From a virus, in IMG/VR virus record IMGVR_UViG_3300017917_003859, positions 1 to 64,000 of that record: DNA of 64,000 nucleotides, one strand, 5' to 3'. The number at the start of each line of letters is the position of its first letter. Positions within the stretch are counted from its first letter, which is position 1. The translations under genes and the position numbers were made by a program. Of the stretch, positions 26,490 through 33,326 are shown piece by piece. The notes beneath the pieces are model-generated. The model did not search any database. It saw only the letters and a list, made by a program, of their open reading frames with translations, and was not told the DNA's origin.

Positions 26490-27448
26490 ATAATTCAAAA
26501 CTAATACAACTAATCCGCGAATCAATCAATGATTATATTCGTGAAATTGATGAAGCAGGTAATGTTGCTGCTTTAGAAGCAAAAATGGGTAAAACTAAAG
26601 AAGCTATTGATCTTCGTGAAAAGAAAATGAACATGGATGGCTTAGATGAAGCATACCATGATATGCTTGATAAAGGTAAAATGAAAGAACTTAGCAATGA
26701 AGTTAAAGCATTGAAAAAAAGTTTAGCTAAATATGAAAAACAATTAGATAAACTTAAATCAAAATCTGAAAAAAGCGAAAAAGTAGAAGATACTGAAGAA
26801 AAAGAAATTGTTGATGAAGTAAATATCGATGAAAATTTTCCTGAAAATGGTCCACAATTAGAAGAAATTGCTTTAGAAGATATTAAAATAAATGAATCAT
26901 TTCTTTATATGCAAAAACTAGCAGGTGTTCTTTCAGAAAAAGAATATAACGAAAAACTAGAAGAAGCTCGTTTTAAAAAAGGAACAGATATTGGTAAAAA
27001 AGGTAAAGGATTTGCTAAAGTAGCTAAAGCTGCTGCTAAAGAATACGGTTCAAAAGAAGCTGGACAAAAAGTTGCTGGTGCTATTTTAAAAAAAGTAGTT
27101 AAAAATAAACCTAAAAGCTTAAAAGAAGAAGTATTAGCTTTATTTGAAAATGAAGTTGGTGGTGATAATGATAAAGCATTAGGAATATTATTTCATCCAA
27201 ATGATGATATGGAAGAAGCAAATGAGACACCATATGTTTGGGATCATAACGCTTATGAAAATCTTGTTAAAAGTATGGGATATGAAGATTATGAAGATGT
27301 AGCAGGAGAAATGACACATTATTTTGCACCTGGAGATAATGATGAGATGAGAGTAATGAGAAATTTGATAGGTAATCCTAATTTACAACCAACTGATCTT
27401 ACTATAGGAATGTATAAAAAAGCTATAAGAAGTGAGTACCCTGATTAA
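26486..27448 (+). CDS. Tagged internal-protein candidate with scaffold-like motif
   Basis: This 320-residue protein has an N-terminal leader helix (NNSKLIQLIRESINDYIREI, LRE/IRE-type tripeptides), then a Lys/Glu-rich coiled coil (about residues 60-105). At 136-147 it has INESFLYMQKLAGV, matching the C-terminal motif of the scaffold protein (NDAFARMRELAGL at 41874-41910). After LEEA at 158-161 comes a very basic, Ala/Gly/Lys-rich stretch (KKGKGFAKVAKAAAKEYGSK), then an acidic C-terminus. Cuts at the [LI]-x-E tripeptides would free a basic DNA-binding peptide, as for T4 internal proteins. The resemblance is seen in sequence; packaging and cleavage are inferred. Confidence 0.65.
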   Translation: MNNSKLIQLIRESINDYIREIDEAGNVAALEAKMGKTKEAIDLREKKMNMDGLDEAYHDMLDKGKMKELSNEVKALKKSLAKYEKQLDKLKSKSEKSEKVEDTEEKEIVDEVNIDENFPENGPQLEEIALEDIKINESFLYMQKLAGVLSEKEYNEKLEEARFKKGTDIGKKGKGFAKVAKAAAKEYGSKEAGQKVAGAILKKVVKNKPKSLKEEVLALFENEVGGDNDKALGILFHPNDDMEEANETPYVWDHNAYENLVKSMGYEDYEDVAGEMTHYFAPGDNDEMRVMRNLIGNPNLQPTDLTIGMYKKAIRSEYPD

Positions 27449-27464
27449 TATTTAAATTTTTATA

Positions 27465-27485
27465 GAACACATTCATTGCGTGTTC
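27465..27485 (+). other. Small hairpin in the intergenic gap
   Basis: GAACAC and GTGTTC flank a nine-base loop (27471-27479). It has no T-tract, and it lies 27 bases before a terminator hairpin. It may be an RNA stability or processing element. The gap 27449-27588 otherwise holds the terminator and a weak promoter motif. Confidence 0.35.
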
Positions 27486-27511
27486 GAATATAACAAAATT
27501 AAAGGAGTAGT

Positions 27512-27544
27512 GGCCTAATCTTAAAGATTGGGCCTCTTTAATTT
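27512..27544 (+). terminator. Rho-independent terminator
   Basis: GGCCTAATC and GATTGGGCC (27512-27520 and 27526-27534) pair with one G-U, loop TTAAA, followed by TCTTTAATTT. It closes the long operon that ends with the tagged protein at 26486-27448. Confidence 0.65.
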
Positions 27545-27567
27545 GGTTTACTTAATAAAATAACTTA

Positions 27568-27581
27568 TATTTATCAAAAAT
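27568..27581 (+). promoter_or_regulatory. Weak phage promoter-like motif
   Basis: TATTTATCAAAAAT shares the first half of the TATTTATAATAAA motif and begins 21 bases before the next ATG, immediately downstream of a terminator. The position supports promoter function although the match is partial. Confidence 0.4.
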
Positions 27582-27588
27582 AAAAGTT

Positions 27589-28062
27589 ATGAATATATTT
27601 TATATTAATGAAGATCCAATCATTGCTGCTCGTGAACTAGCCGATGATCATATCCGTAAAATGCAAATCGAAAGTGCACAAATGTGTTGTACAGCACATT
27701 GGGAAACAGGTGGAACAGCTCCATACAAACGTGCCCATAAAAACCACCCCTCAACAATTTGGACAAGACAATCTATCCAACATTATAGATGGCTTATATC
27801 TCATGGTTTAGAAATATGCAATGAATTTGAAAAACGTTATGGTAAACCCCATAAAACTAAAGAAATATTGGAGTGGTGTAAAACAAATGAACCAAATATC
27901 CCTGATAATGGCTTTACTCCTCCACCTCAATGTATGCCTGATGAATTTAAAATGAATGATGTTATAAAAGCATATAAAAATTTTTATATTAATGATAAAG
28001 TAAAAATTAAAAAATTAGATTGGAAAAAATTAAATAATAAACCTGAATGGGTGTTGGTCTGA
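27589..28062 (+). CDS. Conserved T4-like phage protein, unknown function
   Basis: This 157-residue protein belongs to a family I associate with T4-like phages: an N-terminal INEDPIIAARELADDHIRKM, then HKNHPSTIWTRQSIQHYRWL (about residues 51-70), then a C-terminal PPPQCMPDEFKMNDVIKAYK. Conserved His, Trp and Arg residues suggest an enzyme, but I cannot name the reaction. It stands between a terminator and the GIY-YIG endonuclease gene and lacks the leader helix. Confidence 0.68.
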   Translation: MNIFYINEDPIIAARELADDHIRKMQIESAQMCCTAHWETGGTAPYKRAHKNHPSTIWTRQSIQHYRWLISHGLEICNEFEKRYGKPHKTKEILEWCKTNEPNIPDNGFTPPPQCMPDEFKMNDVIKAYKNFYINDKVKIKKLDWKKLNNKPEWVLV

Positions 28063-28075
28063 TGGGATTTTACAA

Positions 28076-28089
28076 TATGTATAATAAAA
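28076..28089 (+). promoter_or_regulatory. Phage promoter-like motif
   Basis: TATGTATAATAAAA (one mismatch to the recurrent motif) starts 18 bases before the ATG of the GIY-YIG endonuclease, in the short gap after the previous gene. Confidence 0.55.
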
Positions 28090-28093
28090 TAGT

Positions 28094-28711
28094 ATGACTA
28101 AAATTTATATATTGGAAAAAAATGAAGTTCCATTTTATGTTGGAAAGGCAAAAGATGTTACTAGAAGAAAACACAAACATTATACTACATATGGAAATAA
28201 TATTAAATTAGAAATAATTGATGAAGTTGAAGACTGGAAATATTGGGAAGAATTTTATATTGAATTATTTAAAAGTTGGGGATTTAAATTAAAAAATAAA
28301 AACAGTGGTGGTGGGGGTCCTTCAAGTTATACTGAAGAACAAAAACAAAAAATGAGAAAACCAAGACCTGGTTCTGGAGAAAAAATAAGTAAAACATTAA
28401 AAGAAAAAAATCATTCACAATATTATACTGAAGAAGTTAGACAAAAAATAAGTAAAAATAATAAAGGAAAACCAAAACCATTTACTGAAAAACATCAACA
28501 AAACATGTTATTAGCTAAACGTAAACAAGCTACACCTGTACTTATGTTTGATTTAAATAATAATTTTATTAGAGAATGGGAAAGTAAAGGACAAGCTGCT
28601 CTTTGGATAAAAGAACAAACAAATAAAACAAGTAATTTGACTTCTCAAATAAAAGATTGTATATTGGGTAGACAAAAAACAGCATTTGGATATAAATGGA
28701 AATATAAATAA
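28094..28711 (+). CDS. GIY-YIG homing endonuclease with NUMOD-type modules
   Basis: This 205-residue protein has an N-terminal GIY-YIG domain: TKIYILEKNEVPFYVGKAKD, then RRKHKHYTTYG, and a Glu in WEEFYIELF as the metal ligand. Its middle has NUMOD3-like repeats (SSYTEEQKQKMRKPRPGSGE, YYTEEVRQKISKNNKGKPKP, PFTEKHQQNMLLAKRK). The C-terminus is NUMOD1-like (PVLMFDLNNNFIREWESKGQ, then AFGYKWKYK). This is the classic homing endonuclease architecture. It has its own promoter-like motif and sits between unrelated genes, as expected of a free-standing mobile gene. No split host gene is evident. Confidence 0.88.
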   Translation: MTKIYILEKNEVPFYVGKAKDVTRRKHKHYTTYGNNIKLEIIDEVEDWKYWEEFYIELFKSWGFKLKNKNSGGGGPSSYTEEQKQKMRKPRPGSGEKISKTLKEKNHSQYYTEEVRQKISKNNKGKPKPFTEKHQQNMLLAKRKQATPVLMFDLNNNFIREWESKGQAALWIKEQTNKTSNLTSQIKDCILGRQKTAFGYKWKYK

Positions 28712-28712
28712 T

Positions 28713-30020
28713 ATGAAATACACAAAGAAAATCGTAATTGTAGGAAGTGGAGTAGCTGGTATTAGTGCTGCTTTAAAATTAGTAGACAATAATTATCCTG
28801 GAGAACTTATTACTATAATTGATAAAGGTAAAGATCCTTACACTCGTAAACCTGAAGAAGTAATGACAGGTTTTGCAGGAGCTGGAGGATTCTCAGACGG
28901 CAAATTAACATATCATACCGCAATTGGGGGTCAATTATCAAAATATTGTGGCGAAGAAAAAGCATATAATTTGATGGACCAAGCTATTGAAATGTGGAAA
29001 CGTTTTCACCCTGATCCCTCTAAAATTATGTACTCAAACCCAGAATCAGAACCAGACTTTATTAAACCATACTTTGGTCTTCGTTTATTCCCAGTATACC
29101 ACATTGGTACAGATTATTTACACGAAATAGGAAAACGTTGGTATGATTATTTAGTTGATAAAGGTGTTAAATTTAGTTGGAATGTAGAAGTATCTGATAT
29201 TCTTTTTAAAGAAAATTTAGTATGTTTAAAACATACATCTAAAGAAGATTGGATTTTTTACGATGAACTTATCTTTGCTGTAGGCAAATCAGGTATTGAC
29301 TTTGCCCAAAAACTATCAGACGATTATAAACTACCAACCGAACCTAAATCAGTTCAAATTGGAGTGAGATTTGAAAGCCCACAAAAATATTTTCAAAAAT
29401 TAATAGATGTATCTTATGATTTTAAATTATATCAAAAATTTGATAATGTATCATTACGTTCATTCTGTACTAACAATAATGCAGCTTATGTAGCTGTTGA
29501 AGAAACTTATGGAGATATTAGCTATAATGGTCATGCTAAGAAAGGTGAAGAATTTAGAAACGATATGACCAACTTTGGTATTCTAATGGAAATTAAAGGT
29601 ATTGAAAATCCATTTGAGTGGTCACGTGATGTAGTTAAATTATGTCAAGCTAATAAAACAGGATTATATTATTCACCTAATATGACTCGTAAACCAGGTT
29701 TAACATCAGAAGGAACAACTGTATCATCTTGGGAAATATCTGAGTATTCATTAAATAATGTTAGGAGTGCTATGGGTGGTTATTTTAAATATATTGAAGA
29801 TTTCATTGATCAAATGAATAAAGTATTTGAATTTGGTGATGACTATGGAATCTATATACCTGAGGTAAAATACTTAAGTCCTGAACCATTAGTAAATTAT
29901 AATGATCTATCGCTAACTGAATATCCAAATGTGCATTTTGTAGGAGATGCATTAAGTGCTAGAGGTATTACTGTAAGTGGAGCACACGGTATTTATGTAG
30001 CAGAATCTCTTTTAAAATAA
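28713..30020 (+). CDS. FAD-dependent dehydrogenase (COG2509-like)
   Basis: This 435-residue flavoprotein begins with a Rossmann dinucleotide fold, KIVIVGSGVAGISAALKLVD, the GxGxxG FAD-binding motif. Next come GAGGFSDGKLTYHTAIGG (substrate side) and a closing FAD motif near the C-terminus (YPNVHFVGDALSARGITVSG, then AHGIYVAESLL). This order matches the uncharacterised FAD-dependent dehydrogenase group related to geranylgeranyl-reductase-like enzymes (COG2509). I start at 28713 (MKYTKKIVIV); an in-frame ATG at 28686 would overlap the endonuclease gene. Such an enzyme is unusual in a phage and is probably a captured metabolic gene. Substrate unknown. Confidence 0.78.
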   Translation: MKYTKKIVIVGSGVAGISAALKLVDNNYPGELITIIDKGKDPYTRKPEEVMTGFAGAGGFSDGKLTYHTAIGGQLSKYCGEEKAYNLMDQAIEMWKRFHPDPSKIMYSNPESEPDFIKPYFGLRLFPVYHIGTDYLHEIGKRWYDYLVDKGVKFSWNVEVSDILFKENLVCLKHTSKEDWIFYDELIFAVGKSGIDFAQKLSDDYKLPTEPKSVQIGVRFESPQKYFQKLIDVSYDFKLYQKFDNVSLRSFCTNNNAAYVAVEETYGDISYNGHAKKGEEFRNDMTNFGILMEIKGIENPFEWSRDVVKLCQANKTGLYYSPNMTRKPGLTSEGTTVSSWEISEYSLNNVRSAMGGYFKYIEDFIDQMNKVFEFGDDYGIYIPEVKYLSPEPLVNYNDLSLTEYPNVHFVGDALSARGITVSGAHGIYVAESLLK

Positions 30021-30048
30021 TAATATTTATTTCCATAACCTAAACATT

Positions 30049-30090
30049 ATGGAAACCCAAGACTACCCAGACTTTATTGAAAATTATTAA
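30049..30090 (+). CDS. Possible 13-residue mini-ORF
   Basis: A 14-codon reading frame (METQDYPDFIENY plus stop) lies in the otherwise gene-free 115-base gap, 26 bases after a TATTTATTTCC sequence that partly matches the promoter motif. It could be a leader peptide or a chance ORF. Little supports translation. Confidence 0.15.
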   Translation: METQDYPDFIENY

Positions 30091-30108
30091 TTTTGTTTAG
30101 TTTTGTAA

Positions 30109-30122
30109 TATTTATAATAAAA
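30109..30122 (+). promoter_or_regulatory. Phage promoter-like motif
   Basis: A perfect TATTTATAATAAAA begins 27 bases before the next ATG. A possible host-type promoter overlaps just upstream (TTG at 30077-30079, 18 bases, TAGTTTTG at 30098-30105), so this gene might be read both early and late. Confidence 0.7.
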
Positions 30123-30135
30123 ATAATTAAAAATA

Positions 30136-30975
30136 ATGAACAAACTAAGAAATATTATTCGTGAAATAGTAGAAGCCGAATTAAATGAAATGGCTAGAAT
30201 ATCTACTAACATTACAATTGGAGATACTGAAAAATTAGCAGCTGCTAAAGAATTATACTCTGGCACTTGGATTGGAGATATGATTAAATTTGTTGAAGAA
30301 GCTGGAGAAAAAGGTATTCCCCAACCTGAATTAGCTAAAAAATTAGGAAAATCAGGTATGCAATCTATTAATCCAAAAATTCGTGATTTTGTAGAAGCCA
30401 ACATTTTCACCAAAGGTGAGTTATCTGTACCTAAAAAGGAAAAACCAGAATCAAGTGGTGTTAAAGGACGCCCAACATCAGAAAAAACATTGATTGCTAA
30501 AGCTGTTAATTCTAAATTAGAAGCTGATACTAATTATAAACCTACAGAAGATGAATTAGCGACATTAGGTCCTGAATTTATTGAAAAATTAAGAATGCGT
30601 GTTAAAGGTTTATTAAAACGTGGTCGTCCATTATCTCCTTCTAAAGCTAAAGATGGCATGACTGCTACTCCAAATCCTGTAGATAATGAAAAAGATACAA
30701 ATATGGATGGTGTTGTTGATGATGAAGATTTAGATGAATTTCTTGAAGAATCAAAATCATTAAATGAATCATTAAAAAATGACGATTTGATATATAATAG
30801 AATGTTAACAATTGATCAAGAACAGTTGGTATCATCAATATTAAATTTTGCTGAAACAAATCCTAAAATTAAATTAGTAGATTATTTAAATTCTGAATGG
30901 GGTTATGATGATGAAGATAAATCATTAAATGAATCATTTATTCGTATGCAAAAAATTGCAGGAATAGTTAAATAA
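30136..30975 (+). CDS. Tagged winged-helix protein with scaffold-like C-terminal motif
   Basis: This 279-residue protein has a leader helix (NKLRNIIREIVEAELNEMA) ending in LNE. A probable winged-helix domain follows: KLAAAKELYSGTWIGDMIKF, then EKGIPQPELAKKLGKSG and INPKIRDFVEAN. A basic Lys/Arg stretch (KGLLKRGRPLSPSKAKDG) and an EF-hand-like loop (DTNMDGVVDDEDLD) come next. The C-terminus (SLNESFIRMQKIAGIVK) matches the scaffold C-terminal motif. The first 100 residues are paralogous to 31850-32722. I infer a packaged DNA-binding internal protein. It has its own promoter motif and terminator. Confidence 0.68.
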   Translation: MNKLRNIIREIVEAELNEMARISTNITIGDTEKLAAAKELYSGTWIGDMIKFVEEAGEKGIPQPELAKKLGKSGMQSINPKIRDFVEANIFTKGELSVPKKEKPESSGVKGRPTSEKTLIAKAVNSKLEADTNYKPTEDELATLGPEFIEKLRMRVKGLLKRGRPLSPSKAKDGMTATPNPVDNEKDTNMDGVVDDEDLDEFLEESKSLNESLKNDDLIYNRMLTIDQEQLVSSILNFAETNPKIKLVDYLNSEWGYDDEDKSLNESFIRMQKIAGIVK

Positions 30976-30997
30976 ATATTTAATATAATTTTTTAAG

Positions 30998-31024
30998 AAG
31001 GCTTGGATTACCAAGCCTTTTTTG
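30998..31024 (+). terminator. Rho-independent terminator
   Basis: A perfect nine-base stem (AAGGCTTGG / CCAAGCCTT, 30998-31006 and 31011-31019), loop ATTA and a T-tract follow the winged-helix gene. It overlaps the region just before the small gene at 31052, which argues against any start upstream of 31052. Confidence 0.85.
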
Positions 31025-31051
31025 TTATTTTTACATTATAAATTATACAAT

Positions 31052-31273
31052 ATGGAATCTATCAAAAAAATTAAATCCCCAGACGGTACCATTCGTTATA
31101 TTAAAAATAGTAAACTCCATAACCCTGACGGGCCAGCACTAATTCATCCTGATGGTAAAGAGGAATATTATTTAAATGGTATTTTTTACACTAAAGATCA
31201 ACATAAAAAAGTTAAAAAAGATAGCACTGGGTTACCATTCTATAAAACATCTAGTGGAAAAATGAGACATTAA
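31052..31273 (+). CDS. Small protein with MORN-like repeat
   Basis: This 73-residue protein contains LHNPDGPALIHPDGKEEYYL followed by NGIFYTKDQ, similar to repeated DGPA-x-dG-x-x-YYLNG units in phage and bacterial proteins (MORN-like beta hairpins). The start at 31052 is chosen because an earlier in-frame TTG at 31022 lies in the terminator. Function unknown. Confidence 0.55.
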   Translation: MESIKKIKSPDGTIRYIKNSKLHNPDGPALIHPDGKEEYYLNGIFYTKDQHKKVKKDSTGLPFYKTSSGKMRH

Positions 31274-31297
31274 AATTAATAATAAAATAAATAAATT

Positions 31298-31828
31298 ATG
31301 CGTATAGGTTTTACTGGAACTATGTCATGTGGGAAAACCACACTTGTTAACTCACTCAAAGAACTCCCAGAATTTAAAAATTATGATTTTGCTACAGAAC
31401 GTAGTAAATACTTACGTGATTTAGGTATTCCATTGAATACCGATAGTACTTTAAAAGGTCAAACAATATTCCTTGCTGAACGAGCTAGTGAATTAATTAA
31501 ACATAATATATTAACTGATAGAACAGTTATAGATGTTATAGCATTTACATTAAATGCCCAATCAATAGATAAAATTGATAAAAATAATTTTGAATACTTT
31601 GCATCATCGTTCATACCAGAATATGATTGGATATTTTATGTAAGCCCAGCTGGGGTAGAACTAGAAGACAATAATGTTCGTACTACTGATTCTGATTATA
31701 GAACTCAAATAGATACTACTATAAAATATTTATGTTCTCAATATCTTTATAAAATTAAAAATTTTGGAATTATATCGGGAACTACTGAGAATAGAATAAA
31801 TCAAATAAAATCTTATTTAAATTTATAA
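31298..31828 (+). CDS. P-loop ATPase/kinase (AAA_28, NadR-like)
   Basis: This 176-residue protein has a Walker A motif at its N-terminus, GFTGTMSCGKTTLVNSL (GTMSCGKT at residues 6-13). Further features are TERSKYLRDLGIPLN, LTDRTVIDVIAFTLNAQSID (Asp as Walker B-like acid), DWIFYVSPAG and the lid segment ELEDNNVRTTDSDYR. This layout matches the AAA_28/NadR-type kinase group common in phages, which phosphorylates small molecules such as nucleosides or cofactors. The substrate cannot be read from sequence. It lacks the leader helix and is followed directly by a promoter-like motif. Confidence 0.78.
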   Translation: MRIGFTGTMSCGKTTLVNSLKELPEFKNYDFATERSKYLRDLGIPLNTDSTLKGQTIFLAERASELIKHNILTDRTVIDVIAFTLNAQSIDKIDKNNFEYFASSFIPEYDWIFYVSPAGVELEDNNVRTTDSDYRTQIDTTIKYLCSQYLYKIKNFGIISGTTENRINQIKSYLNL

Positions 31829-31842
31829 TATTTATAATAAAA
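31829..31842 (+). promoter_or_regulatory. Phage promoter-like motif
   Basis: A perfect TATTTATAATAAAA begins 21 bases before the next ATG, immediately after the kinase stop codon. Confidence 0.7.
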
Positions 31843-31849
31843 CCTTATA

Positions 31850-32722
31850 ATGAAACGTAAAGATTTATATCAATACATCCGCCAAGAAATAATCAATGAA
31901 TTATCTGAAACTACATACGCTGGCAAAGACTCAGTACAAAAAATTCAGAAAGACCCTAAATTTAATACATTAAAGTCTGATGCTAAAGCTAATGCTATTA
32001 GTGATTTAAAAGCAGGAGGTGATGTAGAGTTAGAAGAAATGGCTCGTACCCCAAATAATATCAAACTTGGAGACCCAGCCAAAATAGCACTAGCACGAAA
32101 ATTATATGCTGGTACTTGGAAAGAAGATTTATTAAATGTTGTAGAAAAAGCAGGTGAAGAAGGAATTTCTCAACTAGAATTAGCTAAAGCTGTAGGTAAA
32201 TCTAGCCAACCAGCAATTAATCCATCTGTAAATGAATTTCTTAAAATCGGAGCGTTTGCTCTAGTAAAATCATCAATATCACCTACAGTAGAACCTACTC
32301 CAATTGAAGAACCAGAATTGGAATTGGAACCAGAAATTGAGCCTGAAAAAGTAGAACCGGCCGATGAAGATGAAGAAGATGTTGAAGTAAAAGATGATTG
32401 GGAAAAATCGGAAGAGGAAGAAGAACCAGCAGAAGAAGAACCTAAAACAGCTGATATAAAAGCAGATGATAAAGAAATTGAAAAAATCTCAGGTGGTTCA
32501 ACTTATGCCCAAAAGTTATCTTCTGAAGATGAAGAAAAATATAATAAACTTAAGAAAGGTATAGAAAATAAAGTTAATAAGTTATCACAAATGTCTAAAG
32601 ACAATCGTGAAGCTTCTGATGATCTTAAGATTTTAAAACAACTAATTGCTAGAGATGATGTTAAAAAATTATTTAAAGCAAAGGGTGTAAGTTTAAAAGA
32701 CCTTACTTCAAGCATTTTCTAA
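31850..32722 (+). CDS. Tagged winged-helix paralog with acidic middle
   Basis: This 290-residue protein starts with a leader helix (KRKDLYQYIRQEIINELSE, LSE tripeptide), then a 40-residue spacer. LEEMARTPNNIKLGD then begins a winged-helix domain (ARKLYAGTWKEDLLNVVEKA, EEGISQLELAKAVGKS) paralogous to 30136-30975, where LNEMARIS stands at the same point. A long acidic Glu/Pro region (about residues 143-205) and a basic helical C-terminus follow. The conserved L-x-E/M-A-R boundary in both paralogs marks a likely cleavage point. DNA binding is inferred from the fold. It is followed by a membrane protein gene. Confidence 0.65.
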   Translation: MKRKDLYQYIRQEIINELSETTYAGKDSVQKIQKDPKFNTLKSDAKANAISDLKAGGDVELEEMARTPNNIKLGDPAKIALARKLYAGTWKEDLLNVVEKAGEEGISQLELAKAVGKSSQPAINPSVNEFLKIGAFALVKSSISPTVEPTPIEEPELELEPEIEPEKVEPADEDEEDVEVKDDWEKSEEEEEPAEEEPKTADIKADDKEIEKISGGSTYAQKLSSEDEEKYNKLKKGIENKVNKLSQMSKDNREASDDLKILKQLIARDDVKKLFKAKGVSLKDLTSSIF

Positions 32723-32723
32723 T

Positions 32724-33326
32724 ATGAAATGGGTAAAAGATAATTTTTTATTTATTATTATATTAGTTCTAATCGTAATTATATTAATGCAACGATGCGG
32801 AAATGGTATTGATTTAGCTAATTTATTTAATAATAAACCATCTGCTGATACTATTATAAAAACAGATACTACATTTGTTACAATTACTAAAGAAATCCCA
32901 ACATATATTCCTAAATGGAATACTAAAGTAGAACATGATATAATTTTTGATACAATTACCAAAATAGATACAACATATGTTTTAGGAGATTATTTTGCAA
33001 CTTATGTGTATAATGATACTATAAAAAAGGATACAATTACTATTTATATTAATGATTCTATTCATAAAAATAAAATTAAAAATAGAAATGTAAAGTATAA
33101 ATTATTATATTCTACTATATCTACTACAAATACTATAATTCAAAATAAACATGAATTTTATGTAGGTCCTAAATTAGTAGGAAGTAATAAGGGAATTAAT
33201 TTTTTTGGTCCTGAGGTGCTTTGGAGAACTAAAAATAAACAAGTATATAGTTTAGGAATTGGAATAGACGGGAATTTACAACCAAATTTAAGTTTAAGTA
33301 CCTATTGGAAAATAGGTAAAAAATAA
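32724..33326 (+). CDS. Membrane-anchored protein upstream of terminase
   Basis: This 200-residue protein has one N-terminal transmembrane segment (FLFIIILVLIVIILMQ, residues 8-23), followed by a Thr/Asp-rich periplasmic-type region with repeated TKIDTT/KKDTITIY strands. Its C-terminal part (HEFYVGPKLVGSNKGINFFG, then YSLGIGIDGNLQPNLSLS) looks like beta-hairpins of an outer-membrane-type protein. I associate such proteins with Bacteroidota phages, function unknown. It could be a second spanin-like or an exclusion protein. Overlaps the terminase start by one base. Confidence 0.55.
   Translation: MKWVKDNFLFIIILVLIVIILMQRCGNGIDLANLFNNKPSADTIIKTDTTFVTITKEIPTYIPKWNTKVEHDIIFDTITKIDTTYVLGDYFATYVYNDTIKKDTITIYINDSIHKNKIKNRNVKYKLLYSTISTTNTIIQNKHEFYVGPKLVGSNKGINFFGPEVLWRTKNKQVYSLGIGIDGNLQPNLSLSTYWKIGKK

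Noticed and set aside
27478-27498. GTGTTCGAATATAAC resembling a tRNA T-arm
   Set aside because: The bases around TTCGAAT do not form a five-base stem, no acceptor or anticodon arms flank it, and the sequence is better explained as part of a hairpin and A+T-rich leader.
28686-28712. Longer start for the FAD dehydrogenase
   Set aside because: It would overlap the homing endonuclease and precedes the Rossmann fold with unrelated residues; 28713 begins directly at the conserved fold.
31022-31051. Upstream TTG start of the MORN-like gene
   Set aside because: It lies in the terminator T-tract; the ATG at 31052 begins at a plausible domain start.
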